Source of the DNA: Clostridia bacterium
GTDB lineage: Bacteria > Bacillota > Clostridia > Oscillospirales > CAG-272
Reading direction: 5' to 3'
Length of the DNA: 38,935 nucleotides
NCBI GenBank assembly: GCA_017508605.1
Contig: JAFVYN010000045.1
Location: 1 to 38,935, forward strand
Positions 8,540 to 16,207 of this stretch are shown here, piece by piece. How positions within the stretch are numbered: the stretch's first letter is position 1; each line of letters opens with the position of its first letter. Both the position numbers and the translations under genes were made by a program. Under the pieces are notes generated by a model, which was not told the DNA's origin, did not search any database, and saw only the letters and a program-made list of their open reading frames with translations.

Positions 8540-8568
8540 ATCTTACCATAAACTTGTTGATTTGTCAA
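8540..8568 (-). promoter_or_regulatory. Promoter of the acyl-CoA-synthetase gene
   Basis: Minus strand: TTGACA (8563-8568), 17-bp spacer ending in TGG, TAAGAT (8540-8545). The -35 lies inside one operator palindrome, and the region just downstream of the -10 is covered by the other. Confidence 0.8.
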
Positions 8569-8574
8569 CAAGTT
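8551..8574. promoter_or_regulatory. Operator B: second TTGTTGA-N4-TCAACAA site over the -35
   Basis: Perfect 10-bp arms (8551-8560 and 8565-8574) around a 4-bp TTTG spacer, centred at 8562.5. The same half-sites occur as in operator A, 36 bp away. It overlaps the -35 hexamer of the leftward promoter. Confidence 0.7.
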
Positions 8575-8627
8575 TTGTGAAAAATTTCCCAACCAAGTGA
8601 AAAACTGTGAAAATCACCGAAATTCCC

Positions 8628-8655
8628 TTGCTTTTTTCACGCTTTATGGTATACT
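8628..8655 (+). promoter_or_regulatory. Promoter of the GH38 gene
   Basis: TTGCTT (8628-8633), 16-bp spacer ending in TGG, TATACT (8650-8655). The start site would be near 8662, about 26 nt before the ATG. Confidence 0.75.
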
Positions 8656-8687
8656 GAAGACAGAAACACACCACCGTTTCAGAAAGG

Positions 8688-11537
8688 ATGATACCCGCTA
8701 AGACCTTGACCAACCGCTTTACCGCCCTCAAAAAGAAGGTCGGGGGAAACCGTGAGATCATGCGCTACGAAGAGACCTTCGGCATGCCGAGGGAGGAATT
8801 CGAGCATATCACGCCTCCCGCCGCGCATATCCGCCGTATTCTCGGCGAGCTGGATTTTGCCATCCGCCTTTCGGCAAGCGAAAACGGATGCTTTGACACA
8901 CTTCTCGCCAAGGCTCTCACCCTTCTCGAAAACACCCTCTCGTCCGAGGGCGTTCTGACGAAAAGCGCCTGCTTTGAGGCTGAAGAGATCCTTCTGCCCA
9001 TGCAAGAGACGGCGAAGACCTATTCTCTCATTCTCGCGGGACACGCCCATATCGACATGAACTGGATGTGGTCCTGGCACGAGACCGTTGCCGCCACCCT
9101 TGCCACCTTCCGCACGATGATCGCCGTCATGGAGGAATATCCCGAATTCTGCTTTTCACAGTCGCAGGGCGCAGTCTACAGGATCGTTGAGGAATTTGAC
9201 CCCGAGCTTGCCGAAAAGATCAAGGCAAGGATCAAGGAAGGCAGATGGGAGGTCACCGCCTCGGCATGGGTCGAGACCGACAAGAACATGCCGAACACCG
9301 AAAGTCTTCTGCGCCATATTTCCTATACGAAGACCTACATGAAGGAACACTGGGGCGTCGATCCCGACAGTATCGAGGTCGATTTCTCGCCCGACACCTT
9401 CGGGCATTCCGCCAATATTCCCGAGATCAACACCTTTGGCGGTGTGAAATATTACTACCATTGCCGCGCTCTTGACGGCAATCAGGCGCTCTACCGCTGG
9501 CGCGCGCCCTCGGGCAAGGAGGTGCTGTGCTACCGTGAGCAGTACTGGTATAACAGCGGCATCACCCCGAAGATCGGCGCGGGCATTCTGGATATTGCCA
9601 AGCGTTCGGGCGGCTTCAGGACAGGTCTTATCGTCTACGGCGTGGGGGACCACGGCGGCGGACCGACCCGCCGTGACGTCGAGCGTGCTATCGAGATGAT
9701 GGCGTGGCCGATCTTCCCGAAGATCCGCTTCGGCACGCTCCGTGAATTCTTCAAGGAAGCCGAAGCCGTTAGAGAAGCGCTTCCCGTCGTCGATCACGAG
9801 CTGAATTATTTCGCGCCGGGCTGCTATACCACGCAGTCAAGACTCAAAATGGCAAACCGTTCTTCCGAGCGCGCGCTTTCCTATGCCGAAGCCATGACCG
9901 TCATGGCATCTCCCGAGGGCGCCAAGCTTCCCAAAACGCTTGACAAGGCTTGGGAAAACACCCTCTTCACACATTTTCACGATATTCTCACAGGCTCTTG
10001 CGTACAGGACAGCCGCGAGCATGCCATGGGGCTTTTCTCCGAGGCAATGGCGGCATCGCAGTCGGCATTCTCGATCGCGGCGCAAAAGCTTGCCGATAAG
10101 ATCGACACCTCGCCGATCGAGGTCCGTCCCGTCGATCCCGACTCGCAGGCCGAGGGTGCGGGTGCGGGCTACGGGATCAACGGCTTTTCGTCAGCCATGC
10201 CCCGACCCGAGCGCGGCAACGGTCTGACACGCATTTTCACGCTCTTCAATCCCACCGCCGTCGACCGCGAAGAAGCCGTCGAGATCACCGTCTGGGACTG
10301 GCGGGGCGATCTGCGGTATCTGAAGGTCACCTCCCCCACGGGCGATTCACTGCCCTTTCAGAAGCTTGACGGACGGCTGCAGACCTATTGGGATCATAAA
10401 TATTTCCGTTTCCTCGTCTATGCGAAGATCCCCGCCTACGGCTACACCACCGTTGTTCTCGACGAGGCGGAAAACAGCGGCGCATATCCCCTCTACTATC
10501 AGCCCGAGCATCGCACGGGTGGTCAGGATTTCAGAAATTTCGTTTTGGAAAACGAATACATCCGCGCCGAGTTCGACTGCGCGACGGGCGAGCTTCTCTC
10601 GCTGAAGGAAGTCGGCTGTGAAAAAGAGTATCTCGCCAAGGGTAAGCGCGGCGGTCTTCGGTTTGTCGATACCGAACGTGCCTCCTCCAGTGCCTGGAGC
10701 ATCGGCAATTATCTGAAAAAGACCCCGATCACCTCTGCCGTAAGATCCACACGCACCGCTCACGGCCCGATCCGTCAGGGCTTTTACACCGAATATAAGA
10801 TCGCGAAGTCGACGGTGAAAATGACCGTCACGCTCGATCAGGGTCAGAAAGCATTTGCCGTGTCGCTTGAGGTCGACTGGCATGAGATCGGGGGCGACAC
10901 CATCCCCGTTCTGACCTATGAGATCCCCCTTGAGATCGCTGACGGCTATCGCTACGATATCCCCGCGGGCTGTATCATCCGCGGAAGCCGTAATCAGGAC
11001 GTCCCCGCTCTGCAATACGGCGCCGCCCTCTTCGGAGATAAGGCAGTTGCCATGATCAACGAGAGTAAATACGGCTACCGCGCGACACACGAGGGCGAAT
11101 TCATCTCGACCTTCATCAATTCCTCTACAAGCCCCGACCCCTATCCCGAACGCGGCATCCATAAGATCCGCATGGGCATCGGTATCTTCTCAAGTGACGC
11201 CAAGACCCTCGAGGACAGCGCCACCGCCTTCAACTCGGGCGTGCAGTATCTCCCCATGAGCCGCCATAAAGGAAGTCTTCCGATGTCAGCAAGCCTTCTT
11301 TCGATCGATGCCGCCGCCTCGGTCGTCTCTGCCCTTGTCCCGAGAGAGCAGGGCTTCACCGTCCGCCTGTATAATACCGCCGACACCCCCGACACCGTGA
11401 CGCTCCGCTATCCCGCAAAATCAGCCGCCGCCACCGACCTCTGCGGCAATCCTCTCGCCCTCCCCCTTTCCATCTCCCCCGACGCCGTCACAATCACCCT
11501 GCCCCCAAAATCGTTAGCCAACATCGTTTTGTCATAA
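8688..11537 (+). CDS. Glycoside hydrolase family 38 alpha-mannosidase
   Basis: A 949-residue zinc-dependent alpha-mannosidase of normal family length. The N-terminal catalytic domain shows AGHAHIDMNWMWSW (117-130) with zinc ligands H119 and H121 and D123, the nucleophile D236 in DFSPDTFGHS, GDHGGGPT (320-327), and H431 in the FHDILTGS motif. The C-terminal half (about 520-949) is the beta-sandwich region of GH38 enzymes. There is no signal peptide, so it probably acts in the cytoplasm on imported mannosides. The ATG at 8688 is directly abutted by AGAAAGG with no spacing; the next in-frame ATG (8760) has a poor SD, so the upstream start is kept with reservation. It is monocistronic, with promoter 8628-8655 and terminator 11557-11596. 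Confidence 0.93.
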   Translation: MIPAKTLTNRFTALKKKVGGNREIMRYEETFGMPREEFEHITPPAAHIRRILGELDFAIRLSASENGCFDTLLAKALTLLENTLSSEGVLTKSACFEAEEILLPMQETAKTYSLILAGHAHIDMNWMWSWHETVAATLATFRTMIAVMEEYPEFCFSQSQGAVYRIVEEFDPELAEKIKARIKEGRWEVTASAWVETDKNMPNTESLLRHISYTKTYMKEHWGVDPDSIEVDFSPDTFGHSANIPEINTFGGVKYYYHCRALDGNQALYRWRAPSGKEVLCYREQYWYNSGITPKIGAGILDIAKRSGGFRTGLIVYGVGDHGGGPTRRDVERAIEMMAWPIFPKIRFGTLREFFKEAEAVREALPVVDHELNYFAPGCYTTQSRLKMANRSSERALSYAEAMTVMASPEGAKLPKTLDKAWENTLFTHFHDILTGSCVQDSREHAMGLFSEAMAASQSAFSIAAQKLADKIDTSPIEVRPVDPDSQAEGAGAGYGINGFSSAMPRPERGNGLTRIFTLFNPTAVDREEAVEITVWDWRGDLRYLKVTSPTGDSLPFQKLDGRLQTYWDHKYFRFLVYAKIPAYGYTTVVLDEAENSGAYPLYYQPEHRTGGQDFRNFVLENEYIRAEFDCATGELLSLKEVGCEKEYLAKGKRGGLRFVDTERASSSAWSIGNYLKKTPITSAVRSTRTAHGPIRQGFYTEYKIAKSTVKMTVTLDQGQKAFAVSLEVDWHEIGGDTIPVLTYEIPLEIADGYRYDIPAGCIIRGSRNQDVPALQYGAALFGDKAVAMINESKYGYRATHEGEFISTFINSSTSPDPYPERGIHKIRMGIGIFSSDAKTLEDSATAFNSGVQYLPMSRHKGSLPMSASLLSIDAAASVVSALVPREQGFTVRLYNTADTPDTVTLRYPAKSAAATDLCGNPLALPLSISPDAVTITLPPKSLANIVLS

Positions 11538-11556
11538 GTACCCCGTCACAGAATTC

Positions 11557-11596
11557 AAAAGACTATGCCCTCCGTCAGGAAGACATAGTCTTTTTT
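11557..11596 (+). terminator. Terminator of the GH38 gene
   Basis: 11-nt arms AAAAGACTATG and CATAGTCTTTT (11557-11567, 11584-11594) followed by a run of T to 11596, 20 nt after the stop codon. Confidence 0.85.
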
Positions 11597-11683
11597 GATT
11601 GATAAGGAAAGCTTGTCCTTCACGCAGCTCTCGACACAGTCTTTTATTATGGTGTCAAAAGACGGATCGTGTTGAAGCGAGAC

Positions 11684-11716
11684 AAAAAAACCGTGACTCA
11701 TCGGAAAGAGTCACGG
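11684..11716 (-). terminator. Terminator of the GT8-PlsC / CrtO-like operon
   Basis: Arms CCGTGACTC (11691-11699) and GAGTCACGG (11708-11716); on the minus strand the hairpin is followed by seven T residues (11684-11690). It lies 20 nt after the stop at 11737. Nothing else recognisable was seen between 11597 and 11683. Confidence 0.85.
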
Positions 11717-11736
11717 TCCTTTTCGGTAACGGTATT

Positions 11737-12312
11737 TTATCCCTTCTTTTCGGCTTCCCTTTTAGCGCGGGCGAGGAGGCGGAGAAGCGAGGGGGTATTG
11801 TAGCGCAGGATACAGGTCGGAAGCATGCTGAGAACGAAATTGACGATCGCGATCGGAAGTCCGACCGAAAGGGGCTTGCAAAAGGGCAAAAGGAGGATGA
11901 GAAAGCCGAGAAAGGCACCCAGCACGTGACCGACGGCACCGTAATTGGATTCCAGAAGAAAGCGCTCGATATAGGCGGGATCCTTCGGATCAGCCACGTG
12001 ACTCTTATGAAAGCCCGTGAAACAGCCAAGCTCGGGAACGAAGCGCTTCCACACCCCGATCTTCGTTTTTCTCAGAAACTCACGCTCACGCTTCGGAACG
12101 GCATAGAGCTTTTTCTCATGCGAAAACCACGCCTCGGGCATACGGCGTACGATAAAGGCAACGATGCCGTCGATCGCAATGACCGATATGACACCAAGAG
12201 CACTGTTTCCGAGCGAGGTAAGAAGCGCGCCGACCGAAAAGGCATCCCCGAAAGGTGCGTGCAAAAGCCCGACCGCCACAAGGGTCGACAGGATCACGGT
12301 CAGATAGAACAC
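11737..12312 (-). CDS. CrtO-like membrane acyltransferase
   Basis: A 191-residue integral membrane protein with about four hydrophobic segments (near residues 1-20, 32-55, 125-145 and 150-168). The central block KTKIGVWKRFVPE followed by FHKSHVADP, then the GHVLGAF segment and the closing RYNTPSLLRLL, matches the glycosyl-4,4'-diaponeurosporenoate acyltransferase (CrtO) family, whose founding member acylates a sugar on a carotenoid lipid. The start is GTG (12310-12312) with GAGGT upstream, and the first 13 nt overlap the end of the GT8-PlsC gene, so translation is coupled. No carotenoid genes are present, so it more probably acylates the glycolipid made by its partner. Family membership is fairly sure; the substrate is inference. 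Confidence 0.78.
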   Translation of the reverse strand: MFYLTVILSTLVAVGLLHAPFGDAFSVGALLTSLGNSALGVISVIAIDGIVAFIVRRMPEAWFSHEKKLYAVPKREREFLRKTKIGVWKRFVPELGCFTGFHKSHVADPKDPAYIERFLLESNYGAVGHVLGAFLGFLILLLPFCKPLSVGLPIAIVNFVLSMLPTCILRYNTPSLLRLLARAKREAEKKG

Positions 12313-14111
12313 GGCTTGACCTCGCCTTCGGTGGTATAGGTCAGCGGAATGCCGTATACCTCTTCATAGACCTTTTTCCATGCGTTATAGTTTGTCAGAC
12401 ACATCTCCTCGGTGTTCTGACGGATGTTCTTTTCGGGATCGGGATGGATCGCGGGCAGAATGTGAACGGTATACGCGAGGATGGGGAAGCCTGCCGCATC
12501 CTTTTTGTCGGTGTCCTCGGTCGTGATAAAGAAGGGGACAACGGGAACGCCTGCCTTGACGGCAAAACGGAACGAGCCGAGCTTCAGAGGACGGGGCTTC
12601 CGGTAATTCCACCACATACCCTGCTCGGGATAGATCAGCACCTTTTCGCCGCGCGAAAGCAGGGTGTTCACGCTTTCGATCAGCTCGCGCAAGGTGACCA
12701 TACGGGTCGAGAGCGGCAGGGTGTTGCAGTGACGGAAGAAGAAGCCGTAAAGACCGCCGAAGGAGGTATAATTACCCTCGCGGATGATCTTGTAAAGATT
12801 CTTTTTGCCGAGCGATCCCTCGATCGCCTTGAAAACGGCATAATTGTCAAAGGCGTTGAAGTGATTGCAGGTAATGAGCGCACCCTTGTCGGCAACGGCA
12901 AGATAATTCTCAAGTCCCTTGATCTCCTTGATAATGAGATTGCCCTTTTTGATCTGTTTTTCAAAGAAGGCGCGCGCCACACGGTTGGCGATCTTCGTAA
13001 AAAATCTCGTCGAACGTTTCTTGCCGAGATAGTCGACCTCGCCCGGCTCAAGCTGACGGGTGGGAGGGTCGATCTCGACGTCGCGGTCGAAAAAGCCGAG
13101 GCGCTCATATTCCTCAATGCGCTCCAGCACCGCAAGACGCTCACGGGTCGCCAGGGGTGTTGCCTCCCCGATGGGAGCTTCCAGGGCATTTGCGGTATCG
13201 TTCAGCGCTTGCTTGACAAGATTTTCATACTGAAGATTGTCTCTTGCGATCATATCCTCACCGTAGCCGTCACGCTCGGCAAGAAGAGCGTCAAGATAGG
13301 GCGTCTTTTCGGCATAGTGCCAGAATTCCTCTTCATATTTTACGCCCTTATAATGCCAGGGCTTCCAATTGATCTTGTAATGGATCAGCTTGGGGTCACC
13401 CTCGGCGATCGGGCATGCCGTCTTGTTCCAGTCGGCGGAGAGAAGCGTGACTCTGCCGTAGCACAGAACGTTCAGATAATCCTGATCCTGCGTCACGCGG
13501 AAGGTATAGCGGTTGAGAAGTCCGACGAACGCCGTCTCGATCATCATCAGACGCATCGCGTCAAGATTCATAACCATAATGCCCGCCGAAAAATACTTTT
13601 CTCTCGGAATGCCCAGCACCTTTTCTACGTACGTACCGAACACGTCGACCTGCAGCATGACCTCCTCGGGAGACGCCGCCACGATCGAATCACCCATTTC
13701 GGTCAGATACAGCTCCGAAATATCGCCCTTGACAACGATATCGCAGTCGAGGTACAGCCCTCTGTGATACTGCGGGAAAAGATCGGGAATGAAAAAGCGG
13801 TAATAGGTCGCCTGCGTGTAATAGTCCCGAAGATGAAGCTTGCCGCCGAGAGAGTCGAGCTGATCACGGACGTTGACGAATTCTATCGTTGTATTCGCGT
13901 TCTCCATCGCCTTGTAAGCCGCTCTGTGCACATCGCTCAATTCCACGATGAGAACGTAGATCATATAAAAGTAATCGGGGGAGGCGTTGTCGATCAGCGA
14001 ACGCATCGCCACACCGAGATACGGAGCGTATCGATCGTCGGTCGCAAAAAAGATCGGTACGATCTCTTTACCGTCAACGCATTCGTTTTTAACCCTTTCG
14101 ATTTTTGCCAT
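12300..14111 (-). CDS. GT8 glycosyltransferase fused to a PlsC-type acyltransferase
   Basis: 603 residues in two enzyme domains. Residues 18-275 form a GT8 glycosyltransferase: VPIFFATDDRYAPYLGVAMRS at the start of the fold, the metal-binding DxD motif D122-C-D124 in LYLDCDIVV, FSAGIMVMNLD near 174-184, and a C-terminal IHYKINWKPWH. After a charged linker, residues 370-560 form a 1-acylglycerol-3-phosphate acyltransferase (PlsC/LPLAT): H417 and D422 of the HX4D motif in NHFNAFD, YPEQG (494-498), and GVPVVPFF. Start chosen at ATG 14109-14111 with AAGGA 7 nt away; an in-frame start 38 codons upstream would lie inside the promoter. Sugar transfer and acylation in one chain suggest glycolipid synthesis. 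It overlaps the CrtO-like gene by 13 nt. Confidence 0.88.
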   Translation of the reverse strand: MAKIERVKNECVDGKEIVPIFFATDDRYAPYLGVAMRSLIDNASPDYFYMIYVLIVELSDVHRAAYKAMENANTTIEFVNVRDQLDSLGGKLHLRDYYTQATYYRFFIPDLFPQYHRGLYLDCDIVVKGDISELYLTEMGDSIVAASPEEVMLQVDVFGTYVEKVLGIPREKYFSAGIMVMNLDAMRLMMIETAFVGLLNRYTFRVTQDQDYLNVLCYGRVTLLSADWNKTACPIAEGDPKLIHYKINWKPWHYKGVKYEEEFWHYAEKTPYLDALLAERDGYGEDMIARDNLQYENLVKQALNDTANALEAPIGEATPLATRERLAVLERIEEYERLGFFDRDVEIDPPTRQLEPGEVDYLGKKRSTRFFTKIANRVARAFFEKQIKKGNLIIKEIKGLENYLAVADKGALITCNHFNAFDNYAVFKAIEGSLGKKNLYKIIREGNYTSFGGLYGFFFRHCNTLPLSTRMVTLRELIESVNTLLSRGEKVLIYPEQGMWWNYRKPRPLKLGSFRFAVKAGVPVVPFFITTEDTDKKDAAGFPILAYTVHILPAIHPDPEKNIRQNTEEMCLTNYNAWKKVYEEVYGIPLTYTTEGEVKPCSI

Positions 14112-14196
14112 GTTCAAATCCTTCCTTCTATCCTTAAACTCATGTAAACATCTGTCTGCTTGGGCTTTCTCTTTACAGAATCGCCCGAACACCGAT

Positions 14197-14225
14197 ATTA
14201 TACTCCGATTTTCAAAAGCGGTCAA
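14197..14225 (-). promoter_or_regulatory. Promoter of the GT8-PlsC operon
   Basis: Minus strand: TTGACC (14220-14225), 17-bp spacer, TATAAT (14197-14202). The leader to the ATG at 14111 is about 80 nt. Confidence 0.8.
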
Positions 14226-14316
14226 GACATTTTGAAAGATTTTGATTCTATGTTTCGCATGCTCCCTTTGAGGAGGCGTTTTTCCTCATTTCTCGCCTTT
14301 CGAGAGCGTTTTTATC

Positions 14317-14335
14317 ACTCTCGAAATTTGAGAGT
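14317..14335. repeat. Short inverted repeat in intergenic region
   Basis: ACTCTC and GAGAGT arms around a 7-nt AT-rich centre, in the 14226-14420 gap between the GT8-PlsC promoter and the terminator of the upstream gene. No gene is seen in this gap. Confidence 0.4.
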
Positions 14336-14368
14336 TGACCGTTTTCGGATTTAAAAGCGCACACTTCC

Positions 14369-14387
14369 CTTTTGTTTCAAACAAAAG
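14369..14387. repeat. Perfect 19-bp palindrome in intergenic region
   Basis: CTTTTGTTT and AAACAAAAG around a single C, 144 bp upstream of the GT8-PlsC -35. Could be an operator or part of a weak hairpin; no partner site was found. Confidence 0.4.
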
Positions 14388-14420
14388 TACGCCGTTTTTG
14401 AAGATTTATGAAAAGAGACG

Positions 14421-14455
14421 AAAAACGCCTCTCTCGAAAACCGAAAGAGGCGTTT
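14421..14455 (-). terminator. Terminator of the Thr-rich lipoprotein gene
   Basis: Arms AAACGCCTCT (14423-14432) and AGAGGCGTTT (14446-14455); on the minus strand the stem ends in a run of five T. It lies 26 nt beyond the stop codon at 14481. Confidence 0.82.
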
Positions 14456-14480
14456 ATCAAATTCTGAGAGTCTCCGTTTC

Positions 14481-16097
14481 TTACTTTTCGGAGATAACGG
14501 TCATCGTAGCAACGCGGATCTGAGCGCCGACAGCGTCAAGCTTTACGTACTTGTAGCCCTCTTCAAACTCGATCGAATAGTCCTTGTACGAGGATGTGGT
14601 TTCAAAGCTTGCGATCTTTTCGTACGTTACGCCGTCCTTCGAGCCGTAGATCTCAAGCGTTGCCGCCTTATAGCCCATGTTCAGCGTCAGACCGTGGATC
14701 GCCGTAGCAGAGGTAAAGACCGCGATACCGGGGTTTTCGCCGCTGTCGTAAATACGAAGCTGCTTGTTGAGATGGCACTTCGTGATGTCCATCGTCAGCG
14801 TAGCGTCAAGCTTGTGCGTTTCGGTAGCATACTGCGTACCTACCGTATAGGTTGAAAAATCATAGGTGGTCTTGACCTTTTCGGCAACGACAGTGTCCTC
14901 GGTGACGAATTCAGCCGTCACGGTAATGTTGTCTTCTACCTTGATCTCGGCAGTATTGCCGTTAGCTGTAACCGAAACACCGTTCACCTTGATGGCGGCA
15001 AGCTTATAGCCGCTGTTGGGGGTAGCGGTCACGGTAACGGTCTCGCCCCACTTGATGCCGCTGGTCTTCGAGACCGAGACAAGGCCGTTCAGAGCCATCG
15101 AAACAGTAGCGGTATAGGTCACGGGCGTGAAGGAATCCACCGTGAAATAGACAAGCTCGATCGTACCGTAGTAATTCTGGATCTTGCCGGTTACGGTGAC
15201 GGTGTAGCCGAGATAGAGATTCGAATACGTGCCCGAACCGAGATAGCAGATGATCGAAGAGCCATCAGCAGTAATGGTCACTTCCTTGTTACCGATCAAA
15301 GTGACGACACCCGTGACGGTATAGGTCGTATCGGTCGTGCCACGCTCATCGCTGAGTCCCGCGCCGATCTCAAGCGCATCGCGGATCGAGATCGCGCCCG
15401 TGGGAGGCGTTACGGGAGTCGAGGGGGTGTCGGGAGTCGAGGGATTTTCGGGAGCGGTGCCGCTCATCGTGCCGGTATAGTAAACCGTGATTGAATAGAC
15501 GTGGACCGCATAGGTCGAGGGATTGGTGAGATAGAATGCGTCAGTCGAGTCGTTGAAGGTGTAGGTGTATTCCTTGGAATTTTCCTTTTCGGCAACGGTT
15601 GCGGTGATCAGGGTGCCGCTTGCCGACGTGCCCTGATACATCTTGAGATTGTCATAGGTGCCGAATACGTGAACCACGATCTTCGAAATGCCGGTGATAC
15701 CGCTCGAGGTCATGTACGAGCCTTCCTTCTGGAAGGTGAACTCGTTGTCGTACTGCGCGTTTTCCACAACCTTGTTGAGAACGATCGCGGGATAGCTTGC
15801 AAAGGTCTTGGGGTCAAGCTTCAGCGTCTTCTCTGTGGGAGTCTCGGGGGTCGACTGGCCCTGGGTCGTCACGGGTGCCGAGGTTTCGGGCGCCTTCGGG
15901 ACGGTGGTCGTGGGAGCATTCGTTCCGGGTGCCGCCGTGGTGAGCGGTGCCTTCGTGGTAACGGATACCTCGGTTGTGGTAGTGGGCGCTGCCGTTGTGG
16001 TGGGCGCCTCGGTGGTCGTGGTGACATCTTCCGCGCAGGCAACGAGGGTAAACAGTACCGTTACTGCCAGAAGAAGCGTAATGAGAAGCTTTTTCAT
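14481..16097 (-). CDS. Multidomain surface lipoprotein (Thr-rich stalk, OB-fold-like, InlB-like repeat)
   Basis: 538 residues. The ATG at 16095-16097 is preceded by AGGAGG 4 nt away, preferred over an upstream in-frame start. The lipoprotein signal peptide ends at lipobox LVAC with Cys21. Residues about 24-100 are a low-complexity Thr/Ala/Pro stalk that would span the wall. Then come a beta-rich domain (about 100-220), a Pro/Thr linker, an OB-fold-like domain (about 240-325, with YTVTGVVTLIG and YTVTVTGKI), a bacterial InlB-like repeat (about 330-405, GETVTVTATPNSGYKL and ITVTAEF), and a C-terminal beta-sandwich. No catalytic motif is visible; adhesion or glycan binding is plausible. The gene lies 109 nt after the methyltransferase gene across a tandem repeat, and may be read through from the 17776-17804 promoter. 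Confidence 0.8.
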   Translation of the reverse strand: MKKLLITLLLAVTVLFTLVACAEDVTTTTEAPTTTAAPTTTTEVSVTTKAPLTTAAPGTNAPTTTVPKAPETSAPVTTQGQSTPETPTEKTLKLDPKTFASYPAIVLNKVVENAQYDNEFTFQKEGSYMTSSGITGISKIVVHVFGTYDNLKMYQGTSASGTLITATVAEKENSKEYTYTFNDSTDAFYLTNPSTYAVHVYSITVYYTGTMSGTAPENPSTPDTPSTPVTPPTGAISIRDALEIGAGLSDERGTTDTTYTVTGVVTLIGNKEVTITADGSSIICYLGSGTYSNLYLGYTVTVTGKIQNYYGTIELVYFTVDSFTPVTYTATVSMALNGLVSVSKTSGIKWGETVTVTATPNSGYKLAAIKVNGVSVTANGNTAEIKVEDNITVTAEFVTEDTVVAEKVKTTYDFSTYTVGTQYATETHKLDATLTMDITKCHLNKQLRIYDSGENPGIAVFTSATAIHGLTLNMGYKAATLEIYGSKDGVTYEKIASFETTSSYKDYSIEFEEGYKYVKLDAVGAQIRVATMTVISEK

Positions 16098-16139
16098 ACA
16101 TCCTCCTGATTGAATCATTTATGTTATTATTTGATAACC

Positions 16140-16207
16140 GAGCCGCAAAGCCGCTTGAGCTGCGAAGCTGCTTGAGCCGCAAAGCCGCTTGAGCTGCGAA
16201 GCTGCTC
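16140..16207. repeat. Minisatellite: four copies of a 17-bp unit in alternating variants
   Basis: Two tandem copies of a 34-bp unit, itself two 17-mers: GAGCCGCAAAGCCGCTT and GAGCTGCGAAGCTGCTT. Copies lie at 16140-16156, 16157-16173, 16174-16190 and 16191-16207, the last differing by one base. The array abuts the methyltransferase stop codon (16206-16208) and lies before the lipoprotein start. Confidence 0.85.

Noticed and set aside
12255..14147. Plus-strand open frame of about 630 codons
   Set aside because: Antisense of the GT8-PlsC fusion, which has both catalytic motif sets, a promoter and a ribosome binding site. No signal supports the opposite strand.
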